Source: CAZJRB01 sp964547995
GTDB lineage: Bacteria > Planctomycetota > Planctomycetia > Pirellulales > Thermoguttaceae
Direction of reading: 5' to 3'
DNA length: 36,598 nucleotides
Assembly (NCBI GenBank): GCA_964547995.1
Contig: CAZJRB010000075.1
Location: 1-36,598 of the forward strand
A program made the translations under genes and the position numbers. Below the pieces are notes generated by a model. It ran no database searches. It worked only from the letters and a program-made list of their open reading frames with translations, and was not told the origin of the DNA. This document shows positions 1 to 7,428 of this stretch, piece by piece; positions within the stretch are counted from its first letter, which is position 1, and each line of letters starts with the position of its first letter.

Positions 1-1
1 C

Positions 2-67
2 GGCGGGGCCGGGGGACAAGGCTACAGCCAACTCTTCGGAAACCAGGGCACCGGCCAGAACCCGTAG
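2..67 (+). CDS. 3' end of a truncated upstream gene (Gly/Gln-rich C-terminus)
   Basis: An open frame runs in from the left edge and ends at a TAG at 65-67. It encodes about 21 residues, rich in Gly, Gln and Asn and ending LFGNQGTGQNP. The composition resembles the low-complexity tail of an exported or surface protein, but no family can be assigned from so short a piece. It converges with tsaD, and the hairpin at 88-103 lies between them. The frame could be chance, so confidence is low. Confidence 0.35.
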   Translation, partial: GGAGGQGYSQLFGNQGTGQNP

Positions 68-87
68 CCGGATTCAAGAATAAAGAA

Positions 88-103
88 GGGGGCACCTGCC
101 CCC
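88..103. repeat. GC-rich perfect hairpin between convergent genes
   Basis: GGGGGCACCTGCCCCC is a perfect inverted repeat with 7-bp arms and a 2-nt centre. It sits 22 bp past the stop of tsaD and 20 bp past the stop of the partial left-hand gene. There is no T-run on either side, so it is not a classical intrinsic terminator. It may still act as a 3'-end hairpin for both genes, or be a dispersed palindromic repeat like the others in this window. Confidence 0.5.
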
Positions 104-125
104 GGCCCATCCGGTCGCGGGACGA

Positions 126-1154
126 TCACTTCGTCTTTCTGCCGACGCCTGGCGAAACGTCCAGGTCGAGGTCTTCGACCAATCCGGCACGCAGCCGCTC
201 GACCGCAATGGCTCCCATCGCGGCGTTATCGGTGCAAAGCGGTATGGGCGCCACGTGCAGTTGGACGTTGTGCCGGGCGGCTTCTTCTTCGAGCCGTTGC
301 CGCAACCGCGCGTTGGCGGCAACTCCCCCGCCGACGCACAGGATTTTCAGGCCGGTCGTCTTCAGCGCGGCGAAGGCCTTCCCCGCGAGGCAATCGACGA
401 CCGCTTCCTGAAAACCGGCGGCGAGGTCGGCGACTCGTTGCGGCTCGAGGTCGATCTTGGCGAAGTCGGTCTTGCCGGGTCCGGTGATTTGGTACCGGAC
501 GGCCGTTTTCAGCCCGCTGAAGCTGAAATCGAGGCAATCATCGTCGTTGAGGAAGGCGCGGGGAAATGAATGGGCGGCCGGATCGCCTCGTCGCGCAGCG
601 AGTTGGATTGCCGGCCCGCCGGGGTAAGGCAGGCCGAGCATCATCGCAACCTTGTCGAAGGCCTCGCCCGCCGCGTCGTCAATCGTGGCGCCGAGCAGTT
701 CGAAGTCGAGCGGCCCGCCGCACCGATAGAGGCTGCTGTGTCCGCCGCTGACGATCAGCCCGACACACGGAAAGACGTCGGCCGAAGCGGCAAGCCGGCA
801 GGCGTAGATATGCGCCTGAAGATGGTTGACTGCAATCAGCGGTATGCCCTTGGCGACGCAAATGGCCTTGGCCGCCGCCAGTCCCACCAGGAGCGATCCC
901 GCAAGGCCCGGCGTGTTGGCCACGGCCACAGCGTCCAGGTCGTCGAGGGTCAACTCCGCCCGCCGAAGTGCCTCGTCGATGACGGGTACGATTCGCTCCA
1001 AGTGGGCTCGAGAGGCAATTTCCGGGACCACGCCGCCGAAACGCCCGTGGAGTTCGTCCTGCGAGGCAACGACCGAACTGACCACCTCCATCCGGTCGCT
1101 AACCACGGCCGCGGCCGTCTCGTCGCAAGTCGTTTCCAGCGCGAGCAGATACAT
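126..1154 (-). CDS. tsaD: tRNA N6-adenosine threonylcarbamoyltransferase TsaD
   Basis: This is the universal Kae1/TsaD/YgjD protein of the ASKHA ATPase fold. With TsaB and TsaE it transfers threonylcarbamoyl to A37 of ANN-decoding tRNAs in the cytoplasm. Visible family features are the N-terminal LALETTCDETAAAVV strand-loop, NTPGLAGSLLVGL, the metal-binding His pair in NHLQAHIYA, FSGLKTAV and the C-terminal GGGVAANARLR. The start at 1154 gives 342 residues, the normal length, and places the first strand directly after the initiator Met. The open frame continues upstream to 1442, but that part overlaps the protease gene antisense-free region as Pro/Arg/Asn-rich nonsense. The gene lies 37 bp downstream of the S41 protease on the same strand, so co-transcription is likely. 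Confidence is very high. Confidence 0.97.
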   Translation of the reverse strand: MYLLALETTCDETAAAVVSDRMEVVSSVVASQDELHGRFGGVVPEIASRAHLERIVPVIDEALRRAELTLDDLDAVAVANTPGLAGSLLVGLAAAKAICVAKGIPLIAVNHLQAHIYACRLAASADVFPCVGLIVSGGHSSLYRCGGPLDFELLGATIDDAAGEAFDKVAMMLGLPYPGGPAIQLAARRGDPAAHSFPRAFLNDDDCLDFSFSGLKTAVRYQITGPGKTDFAKIDLEPQRVADLAAGFQEAVVDCLAGKAFAALKTTGLKILCVGGGVAANARLRQRLEEEAARHNVQLHVAPIPLCTDNAAMGAIAVERLRAGLVEDLDLDVSPGVGRKTK

Positions 1155-1191
1155 GGGAGAGGGGGAGGGCAGTTGGCCCGGCATTGTCGTG

Positions 1192-2703
1192 CTACTTTCT
1201 CCGGGCCAACTCGCCGCTGAGATACTCGATGGCTTTTTGTAGTTGTCGATCGATGAAGGGGGGATCTTCGGATTTTTCGGGTTCCTCGGGTTTCTCGGGT
1301 TTCTCGAGCTTCTCGGGCTTCTCGGGCTTCTCGGATGCACCGGACCCTTCCGTCGCGTCCCGGTCGGGCTTGGCGGAATCGTCCCCGGGCAAATCGTCAT
1401 TGGCGGCATTGCCGTTGGTGGCATCGCCATCGGTAGCATCACCGTTAGTGGACTTGTCGTCGGGCGGGTCCGATTCGTCTTCTTTGGACAGATGCGGTTT
1501 CACGATATCCCGTTCGCGCCGAACGCGCATCAGGGTAACGATTTCGGCATCGCCGAGCCGTATTCGGAACCCCTCACCGGGCGTAACTCCCCATTCTTCG
1601 CCGTCTTTGGCATCTTGAAAGCGGTGGATGTTCTTTCCGTTGGGTCGGCAGTAGCTGGCCGTGGTCAGCTTGAGGAGGCTTTTTCCCCCCTCCAAGTCGA
1701 TGACGTTCTGAACGCTTCCTTTTCCCCACGTCCGTTCGCCGATGACGACGGCCCGTTTGTGGTCCTGGAGGCAGGCGGAGACGATCTCGCTGGCGCTGGC
1801 GCTGTAGCGATTCACGAGGACGGCCATGGGAAAGCCTTCGAAGGTGCCTTCTTTCTCGGCTTCCCAAGCGCGTTCGGGGCTGCTTCGTCCCTTGGTGCTG
1901 ACGATGCGGCCTTGCGAGACGAACAGGTCGCTGATCTCGATCGCCGAGTTGAGCAACCCTCCCGGGTTGAATCGCAGGTCGAGGATCAGTGCGCGGATTC
2001 CGTCTTTCTTCAAATCCTCCAGCACTTTCCGCAACTCGCGAGCGGTGCTGCGGCTGAAACCCGTAATGCGGATATACCCGATGTGCTCTTCCGGCTTGAT
2101 GAAGTAGTTCCAGGAATCGTCCTCCTTGCGCAAATCACCCAAAACGGTTTCGACGTGGATGATCTCGCGGGCAATATCGAGCTTGACTCTTTTCTTGCTA
2201 TCGGGGTGAACGACGGTCAGGCTCACTTTGGTGCCGGCTTTCCCTTTCAGCCGCCGGACGGCCTCGGTAAGCGAGATGCCTTTGGTGTCCTTGCCGTCGA
2301 TTTCGACGATGTGATCGCCGGCGATCACGCCTGCCCGGTAGGCGGGCGTTCCAACGAGCGGGCTGATGACCTTCAGCTTGCCGTCATCGACGGAGATCTG
2401 GATTCCGATCCCACCGAATTCCGCCTCGACCGTCGTGCGGAACTCCGGCATGTCTTTCGGCTTGATGTACGCGGAATACGGATCGAGCTTTTCCAGGATC
2501 CCTTCGATGGCGGCCTCGACCAACTCGCGACGATCCACCTCCTTTACGTAGTAGCGGTCGACCTGGTCCAGCGCATCCACCAGCACCTTGTGAAGTTCGT
2601 AATAATCCTCCTTCGGCGAGGCATTCTCGGCCGATGCACCCATCGCCGGGGAGCCGTAACCGAGGATCAATAGGACAAGAAAGGAGAGGACATAACGGAC
2701 CAT
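1192..2703 (-). CDS. S41 family C-terminal processing protease with PDZ domain and acidic tail
   Basis: A secreted Ser/Lys-dyad protease of the Ctp/Tsp family, 503 aa. The order is: signal peptide (about 1-23, VLSFLVLLILGYG core), an N-terminal helical segment, a PDZ domain at about 95-175 (GGIGIQIS, IAGDHIVEIDGKDT), then the S41 core. The likely nucleophile is Ser303 in YSASASEI and the general base is Lys328 in TWGKGSVQ. They are 25 residues apart, as in E. coli Tsp. After the core (about residue 395) comes a roughly 85-residue low-complexity tail: Asp/Asn/Thr-rich, then Glu-Lys-Pro repeats. The protein closes with a short predicted helix (IDRQLQKAIEYLSGEL) typical of the family end. The tail is therefore an expansion inserted before the last helix. 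It heads a likely operon with tsaD and has a candidate promoter at 2862-2890. Confidence 0.93.
   Translation of the reverse strand: MVRYVLSFLVLLILGYGSPAMGASAENASPKEDYYELHKVLVDALDQVDRYYVKEVDRRELVEAAIEGILEKLDPYSAYIKPKDMPEFRTTVEAEFGGIGIQISVDDGKLKVISPLVGTPAYRAGVIAGDHIVEIDGKDTKGISLTEAVRRLKGKAGTKVSLTVVHPDSKKRVKLDIAREIIHVETVLGDLRKEDDSWNYFIKPEEHIGYIRITGFSRSTARELRKVLEDLKKDGIRALILDLRFNPGGLLNSAIEISDLFVSQGRIVSTKGRSSPERAWEAEKEGTFEGFPMAVLVNRYSASASEIVSACLQDHKRAVVIGERTWGKGSVQNVIDLEGGKSLLKLTTASYCRPNGKNIHRFQDAKDGEEWGVTPGEGFRIRLGDAEIVTLMRVRRERDIVKPHLSKEDESDPPDDKSTNGDATDGDATNGNAANDDLPGDDSAKPDRDATEGSGASEKPEKPEKLEKPEKPEEPEKSEDPPFIDRQLQKAIEYLSGELARRK
1267..1335 (-). repeat. 9-bp minisatellite coding for Glu-Lys-Pro repeats
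   Basis: On the + strand, near-identical copies of a 9-base unit (TTCTCGGGC / TTTCTCGGG) follow one another. In the protease gene on the other strand they encode tandem EKP/EKL/EEP triplets. The unit length is a multiple of three, so copy-number change stays in frame. Just downstream (about 1395-1450) is a second imperfect array encoding NGDATDGDATNGN. Confidence 0.8.
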
Positions 2704-2861
2704 GGGGTGATCTCCCAGTCTGTTTGAATTTGGGCCTCTTCCTCACATCGGGCCGGACGGTTTGGCGGCCGTCCCGAACCGAACGACAAAGGGCCCGCAA
2801 AAAACCAGCCGCCGGGCGGCGGCCTGTCACATGAATCGTCCGCAAGGGGGGCACTTATTTC

Positions 2862-2890
2862 AGTATAGTGACCCCTGCATTTTCGGGCAA
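2862..2890 (-). promoter_or_regulatory. Candidate sigma-70-type promoter of the S41 protease-tsaD unit
   Basis: Read on the minus strand there is TTGCCC, a 17-bp spacer and TATACT (5 of 6 matches to the -10 consensus), about 160 bp upstream of the protease start. The whole 2704-3016 stretch separates divergent genes. Apart from this site I see no gene or strong repeat in it. No equally good promoter for the + strand gene at 3017 is evident. Confidence 0.45.
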
Positions 2891-3016
2891 GGCGTCGTCG
2901 CGGGAGCCGTTGCCCACACCCCCCAAAAGAACCCTGGCTGCGGCCTTTGAGCGAGGCGAAACGTCCGGTATCTTTGGGTGTTGACGGAGAGCGGGCTTAA
3001 AGCAAGGTAAGCTGCC

Positions 3017-5989
3017 ATGGCGATCCCATACATTCTTTGGAGAACTTTGCCGCAAGATCAAGGCCTGCTGCACTTCTACCACCTGAGACGAAGCGGCGGA
3101 CACGCGGTTATCGACTGGCTGCTTGCTCACCACCGGGGGGAGAAAACCCATTACAATCAGGCGATTCCTCAACCGGACGGGACGATCATCTCGCCGCGCG
3201 AGACGACGCGTGAAATCATCGGCGAGCCGGGCGAGCCGCCGTTTCAAGTCGTGTCGTTTGAAGACGTTCCCCTCAGTCACGTTGCCGAGCGGCTGAATCC
3301 CCCCAAGCAGGCAATTCTGTTGCTCCGGGACCCTTTCAACACGTTCGCAAGCCGTTTGGAGACGGCCCGTGAACACTCGGCAAACAACGCATACGACCGC
3401 GCGAGCGAGAACCGGATCGACCCGAACCTTTGGAAGCAATACGCGCGTGAGTTCCTCGAGCCGGACTGCCTGCCACATGCCATCCGGCTGAGTTTCAACC
3501 GATGGCATCAGGACCCGGATTACCGGAGAGAAATAGCCGGGCGGCTGGATTGGGTATTCACCGACGCAGGTTTCGAGACAACACCCGGCGATACCGGCCC
3601 GGGGCACGTCGACCCGTTCCATCGCTGGGAGGCTTATCGGGACGACGAGGAGTACCTGGCCCATTTCGACGACGAGATCATGGAATTGTCTCGCGTGATC
3701 TTCGATTTTGCCCCGCCGATTCAACCGGGGAAAGCGCGTTTCGAGCGGGTGCGCGGCGAGGAAAGCGGTTTGCCGTCGGGGTACGCGGTCCTCGGCGCAC
3801 CGGAGACGATCGCCTCGACGATCGCAGCTTCGGAAGCCCTGGCAACGGCAAAAAGGCGCCAACAGCAGGGCGATCTGCTGGCCGCCGAACGGATCTGCCG
3901 CCGGATTCTCCAGTTTGATCCGGACCACGCGGACACCTGGCATCTTCTGGGAGGAATTGCCCACCAGGCCGGTCGGCACGAAGCGGCCGTTGAATGTCTT
4001 CGCCAACTCATCATGTCGAATCCGGGCAATGCCACTTATCACAATAACCTGGGTACGACCTGCGCGATGCTGGGCAAGCTGGACGAGGCGGTGGCGAGCT
4101 ACCGGCGGGCCCTCGACATCAGGCCCGACTATGCCAAGGCGCACGGCAACTTGGGTAATGCGCTGAGAGACCAGGGCATGTTGGACGACGCGGTGGCCAG
4201 CTACCGGCGGGCCCTGCAAATCGAGCCCGGTTCCGCCGTGGTACACAACAGTTTGGGCTGCACCTTGAGAGAACAAGGGAACCTGGACGAAGCCGCTGCC
4301 CACTGCCGAACGGCCCTGCAAATCGATCCGGACTGCGCCGACGCCTACAACAACTTGGGGATCGTCCTCCAGATCCAGGGGAAACTGGACGAAGCGGTGC
4401 TCAACTACGAGCGGGCCTTGTACGTCAAACCCGACAGCGCCAACGTGTGCGCCAATCTGGCGGCCGCCTTCAAAGAGCAGAGGAAACCGGACGAGGCGGT
4501 GGCCGCTTGCCGGCGGGCGCTGCGGATCCAACCGGACTATCTTCTGGCGTACAGGAACTTGGGCGACATCCTCGAGCAGCAGGGCCGGCTGGAGGAAGCG
4601 GCGACCTGCTACCGGGAGGCCCTCCAGCTCGAGCCCGAGCAGCCTTTGTGGAAACTGCGGATGGCCGCGCTTTGGCCGACCGTGTTCCGCAGCAGCCGGG
4701 AAATGGACGCGCACCGCCGCAAATTCGTGCTCGACTCAGAGCGTTTTGCCGAGGAGGACCTCCCGCTCGATTTTCCGCGCCTGTGCAACTCCGTACCGAA
4801 GTCGCCGTTCAACTTGCAGTTTGACAAGGGCAACATTCGCCCGGCCAAGGAGGCCTACGCCCGCATCTTCCGCGACCGCTTTCCGCAGGAAACGCCGGCG
4901 CCGCGCACGGGCCTGCCCCGGATCGGGTTCGTCGTGACCAAGCGGCACGAACGGGCGTTCTTGAAGTCCTTGGGCGGCATTCTCGAACGAATGAACGACA
5001 GCCTGTTCGAGATGACGGTCATCTGCCCGGTAGCCATCTCGCAGGCCGTCCGTGCAGCGGTGAGGGATGCCGTTGGCGTCTTGACCGTTCCCGAGGCATT
5101 CGATCGGATGCTGGAAACCATCCGCGCCGCCCGTTTCGACTTGCTCTATTATTGGGAAGTGGGAACCGACTCCACCAACTACTTTCTTCCGTTCTTCCGG
5201 CTTGCACCGGTGCAGTGTACCTCGTGGGGGATTCAAGTGACTTCCGGCATTCCCGCAATGGATTACTACTTGTCGAGCGAGCTTGTCGAGCCGGAAGACG
5301 CCGGCGAGCACTATAGCGAAACGCTCGTCCCGGCACGGACGTTGCTCACCTATCAAGAGCGGCTTTCACCGCCCGACCCGCGGAACGCCCGGGACGGTTT
5401 CGGTTTTGCTGCCGGACAGCACGTGTATCTGTGCGCCCAGCACCTGGGCAAGTTCCATCCCGACTTCGATCCCGTGCTGGCCGCCATCCTCCGGCAAGAC
5501 CCCGCAGGAGTGATCGTGGCGACGGAAGGCCGGCACGGGCACGGCGCGCCGAAACTGCAAAGCCGGTTTGCGGAGACCATACCGGAGGTGGCCGACCGGA
5601 TCGTCTTCTTGCCGCGGCAGGCCCAACCGGACTATCTCCGTCTCGTGGCGGCCGCCGACGTGCTGCTCGATCCGCCCTACTTCGGCGGCGTGAACACCAC
5701 GTATGACGGATTCTCGCTGGGCAAGGCGATCGTGACCGTGCCGTCGGCATTCCACCGGGGCCGGTACACCTTCGGCTGTTACCGGAAGATGGGGGTTACC
5801 GATTGTGTGGCGTCCGATCTCGATCGCTACGTGGAAATCGCGGTTGCCCTGGGGACGGATGCCGGTCATCGGGCCGCCGTCGAGCGGCGGATACGAGCCG
5901 CCGGCGACGCGCTGTTCGAAGACATCGAGGCCGTGCGCGAGCACGAGCGGATTTTTCAGGAGCTGGTTGAGAAGGCCCGCGCACACTGA
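3017..5989 (+). CDS. Sulfotransferase-like / TPR / O-GlcNAc-transferase-like (GT41) fusion protein
   Basis: A 990-aa protein with three parts. Residues about 1-240 resemble a PAPS-dependent sulfotransferase fold: an N-terminal LRRSGGHAVIDWLL loop in the 5'-phosphosulfate position and AILLLRDPFNTFASRL in the 3'-phosphate position. Residues about 275-545 are at least seven tandem 34-residue TPRs (for example AYNNLGIVLQIQGKLDEAV). Residues about 625-985 match the C-terminal catalytic half of GT41/SPINDLY glycosyltransferases: APVQCTSWGIQVTSGI, HLGKFHPDFDPVLAAIL, FGGVNTTYDGFSLGKAIVT. There is no signal peptide or membrane segment, so it is probably cytoplasmic. By family, the GT half would transfer a sugar from a nucleotide sugar to Ser/Thr of a protein held by the TPRs. 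Whether the N-terminal part sulfates anything is inference. No SD was found; ATG 3017 is the first Met. Confidence 0.85.
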   Translation: MAIPYILWRTLPQDQGLLHFYHLRRSGGHAVIDWLLAHHRGEKTHYNQAIPQPDGTIISPRETTREIIGEPGEPPFQVVSFEDVPLSHVAERLNPPKQAILLLRDPFNTFASRLETAREHSANNAYDRASENRIDPNLWKQYAREFLEPDCLPHAIRLSFNRWHQDPDYRREIAGRLDWVFTDAGFETTPGDTGPGHVDPFHRWEAYRDDEEYLAHFDDEIMELSRVIFDFAPPIQPGKARFERVRGEESGLPSGYAVLGAPETIASTIAASEALATAKRRQQQGDLLAAERICRRILQFDPDHADTWHLLGGIAHQAGRHEAAVECLRQLIMSNPGNATYHNNLGTTCAMLGKLDEAVASYRRALDIRPDYAKAHGNLGNALRDQGMLDDAVASYRRALQIEPGSAVVHNSLGCTLREQGNLDEAAAHCRTALQIDPDCADAYNNLGIVLQIQGKLDEAVLNYERALYVKPDSANVCANLAAAFKEQRKPDEAVAACRRALRIQPDYLLAYRNLGDILEQQGRLEEAATCYREALQLEPEQPLWKLRMAALWPTVFRSSREMDAHRRKFVLDSERFAEEDLPLDFPRLCNSVPKSPFNLQFDKGNIRPAKEAYARIFRDRFPQETPAPRTGLPRIGFVVTKRHERAFLKSLGGILERMNDSLFEMTVICPVAISQAVRAAVRDAVGVLTVPEAFDRMLETIRAARFDLLYYWEVGTDSTNYFLPFFRLAPVQCTSWGIQVTSGIPAMDYYLSSELVEPEDAGEHYSETLVPARTLLTYQERLSPPDPRNARDGFGFAAGQHVYLCAQHLGKFHPDFDPVLAAILRQDPAGVIVATEGRHGHGAPKLQSRFAETIPEVADRIVFLPRQAQPDYLRLVAAADVLLDPPYFGGVNTTYDGFSLGKAIVTVPSAFHRGRYTFGCYRKMGVTDCVASDLDRYVEIAVALGTDAGHRAAVERRIRAAGDALFEDIEAVREHERIFQELVEKARAH

Positions 5990-6039
5990 CGGACGGGTCC
6001 AGCGCTAGTACCTTGTGACAACTGAGATTGTGGGTTGTC

Positions 6040-6119
6040 GGGTGCCATGCCCACGCTTGTCGTGGGCATGTTTGCGGGCGTTGCAAAACATGCCCACGGC
6101 AAGCGTGGGCATGGCACCC
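6040..6119. repeat. Nested palindromic repeat (34-bp arms) between convergent genes
   Basis: Left arm 6040-6073 and right arm 6086-6119 are reverse complements over 34 bp with one mismatch, separated by 12 bp. Each arm is itself a near-palindrome (CATGCCCACG facing CGTGGGCATG), so the DNA or RNA can form one long hairpin or two shorter ones. It lies between the stops of the OGT fusion (5989) and the DUF1207 gene (6145). It may act as a two-way 3'-end structure. The arrangement resembles REP doublets (REPINs). Confidence 0.85.
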
Positions 6120-6144
6120 ACAGTTTCAATGGTCGGACGGGCTG

Positions 6145-7212
6145 CTAGTAGTCGTACCAGATCGCCATGCCGATCTGCTCTTCATACTGATTGAAGAACT
6201 GGCCCTGATCGCTCATGCCGTTGAAGTACTGTACTCCCATGCGGACCAGATGTCCCGACTGGCCCCGCCATTGCCAACCGGTCTGGGCGGTGAAGTTGCC
6301 GCCGTAGCCGTTGGCCTCGCGAATGTGGCCGTTGACGGCGAAGAAGGGGGTCCCCCAAAACCCCGTCGGCTGGGCCGGACTGTACTCCATTCCGAATTGG
6401 AATTCCCAGGGCCGGGCGCCGCCGTCGGGGACGAAGGCCCAATCCGCTTCGGCATACAACCGCACGTCGGGATTCGGAAAGAACCCCACGCCCAGTATCA
6501 GGCAATCGCGGACGTAGTTGATCCGATTCAGCGTGTTGTTTCGGACCATGTACTCGTCGCCCAAGTGCGAGCTGAGATGGTAGTAGCCGAACTTACTCTG
6601 CCAGCGGCCTTGGCGATGAGTCAGCGGAACACCGATTCGGAAATCGGCCGACACCAGGTCGCGGCCGTGCTCCATGTCGAGGCGGGGAAAGGCGGCTCCC
6701 TCGACGTCAATCTGCCAACCTTGCGGATTGATCGGATCGGTAGTTCCGTAGCGAAGTATGCCGACGCGGCCACCCAGCACCGAATCCCAAAGCCACCCCT
6801 GGTCCTTCTCGTGAACCCACAGGCTGGCAAATCGCGGCTCCCGGTTGCCTGCAAGATACGACTTGTACAACAACCCGTCCGGCAAAATCTGCCAACAAGC
6901 ATAGTCCGGACGATAGACGGACGAAGACCGGTAGGCGACCAGCGGCGTCTCCCGCCCGAGGGATCCCAACCCGACGTGCTCATATTGGCCGCGCGGAGGC
7001 GCCGGTTGCACAGGCGTGGCGGCGATATTCGGTTCTTGTAGCGGCTGAGAGTCGCCCCGGGCCGGAATCGGGGGGTAATCGGGCAAGGCCGTCGGTCCCA
7101 CCGTGTTGGGCGGCAGGGCCTGAACCTGCGCTGCAACCGGAGAAGCCGGAATGCTACCCAGAAAACTGAGCATCGCGATAAACGTCGGCAACAAGCGTAG
7201 GGAAAACATCAT
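6145..7212 (-). CDS. DUF1207 family outer-membrane-like protein
   Basis: 355 aa, with an N-terminal signal peptide (LRLLPTFIAMLSFLGSIPASPVAA) followed by a Pro-rich linker to about residue 75. The rest reads as alternating polar/aromatic beta strands ending in the aromatic IWYDY typical of a beta-barrel terminus. The segment LPDGLLYKSYLAGNREPR is the hallmark I associate with DUF1207, a family of predicted outer-membrane proteins of unknown function common in planctomycetes. The start at 7212 keeps the signal peptide intact. The gene is divergent from glcD and convergent with the OGT fusion. Function is unknown; a role in porin-like transport or envelope structure is inference only. Confidence 0.8.
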   Translation of the reverse strand: MMFSLRLLPTFIAMLSFLGSIPASPVAAQVQALPPNTVGPTALPDYPPIPARGDSQPLQEPNIAATPVQPAPPRGQYEHVGLGSLGRETPLVAYRSSSVYRPDYACWQILPDGLLYKSYLAGNREPRFASLWVHEKDQGWLWDSVLGGRVGILRYGTTDPINPQGWQIDVEGAAFPRLDMEHGRDLVSADFRIGVPLTHRQGRWQSKFGYYHLSSHLGDEYMVRNNTLNRINYVRDCLILGVGFFPNPDVRLYAEADWAFVPDGGARPWEFQFGMEYSPAQPTGFWGTPFFAVNGHIREANGYGGNFTAQTGWQWRGQSGHLVRMGVQYFNGMSDQGQFFNQYEEQIGMAIWYDY

Positions 7213-7321
7213 TACTCAAGTTCATGGAGAAAGGGTGCGTAAAGTAGCCTTTTCCCCGTGATGGTGCAAGCGGAATTGAAATACTTGTAACTCGATTGCT
7301 GACAATCGCTCGAATTCAGCA

Positions 7322-7349
7322 TGTTCCCACTCGATAAAGGGGGTATAAT
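7322..7349 (+). promoter_or_regulatory. Candidate promoter of glcDEF
   Basis: A perfect TATAAT lies at 7344-7349, in an AT-rich island upstream of glcD. The hexamer 16 bp before it (TGTTCC, 7322-7327) is a poor -35, so an activator may be needed. The glcD start is about 80 bp downstream. Confidence 0.4.
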
Positions 7350-7428
7350 TGATAATTAGCTAGACTGCGTACTTTGAGAAGGAAATCCCAGGCACTTTTC
7401 GCCAAAATTCCCTCACTTGTTTGCCCTA

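Noticed and set aside
1155..1442. N-terminal extension of the tsaD frame
   Set aside because: Pro/Arg/Asn-rich sequence overlapping the 3' end of the protease gene; the TsaD fold begins exactly at Met 1154.
2855..4714. 619-aa open frame on the minus strand opposite the OGT fusion
   Set aside because: Runs antisense through TPR repeats, has no domain and overlaps a clearly coding + strand gene. Such long antisense frames are common in high-GC DNA.
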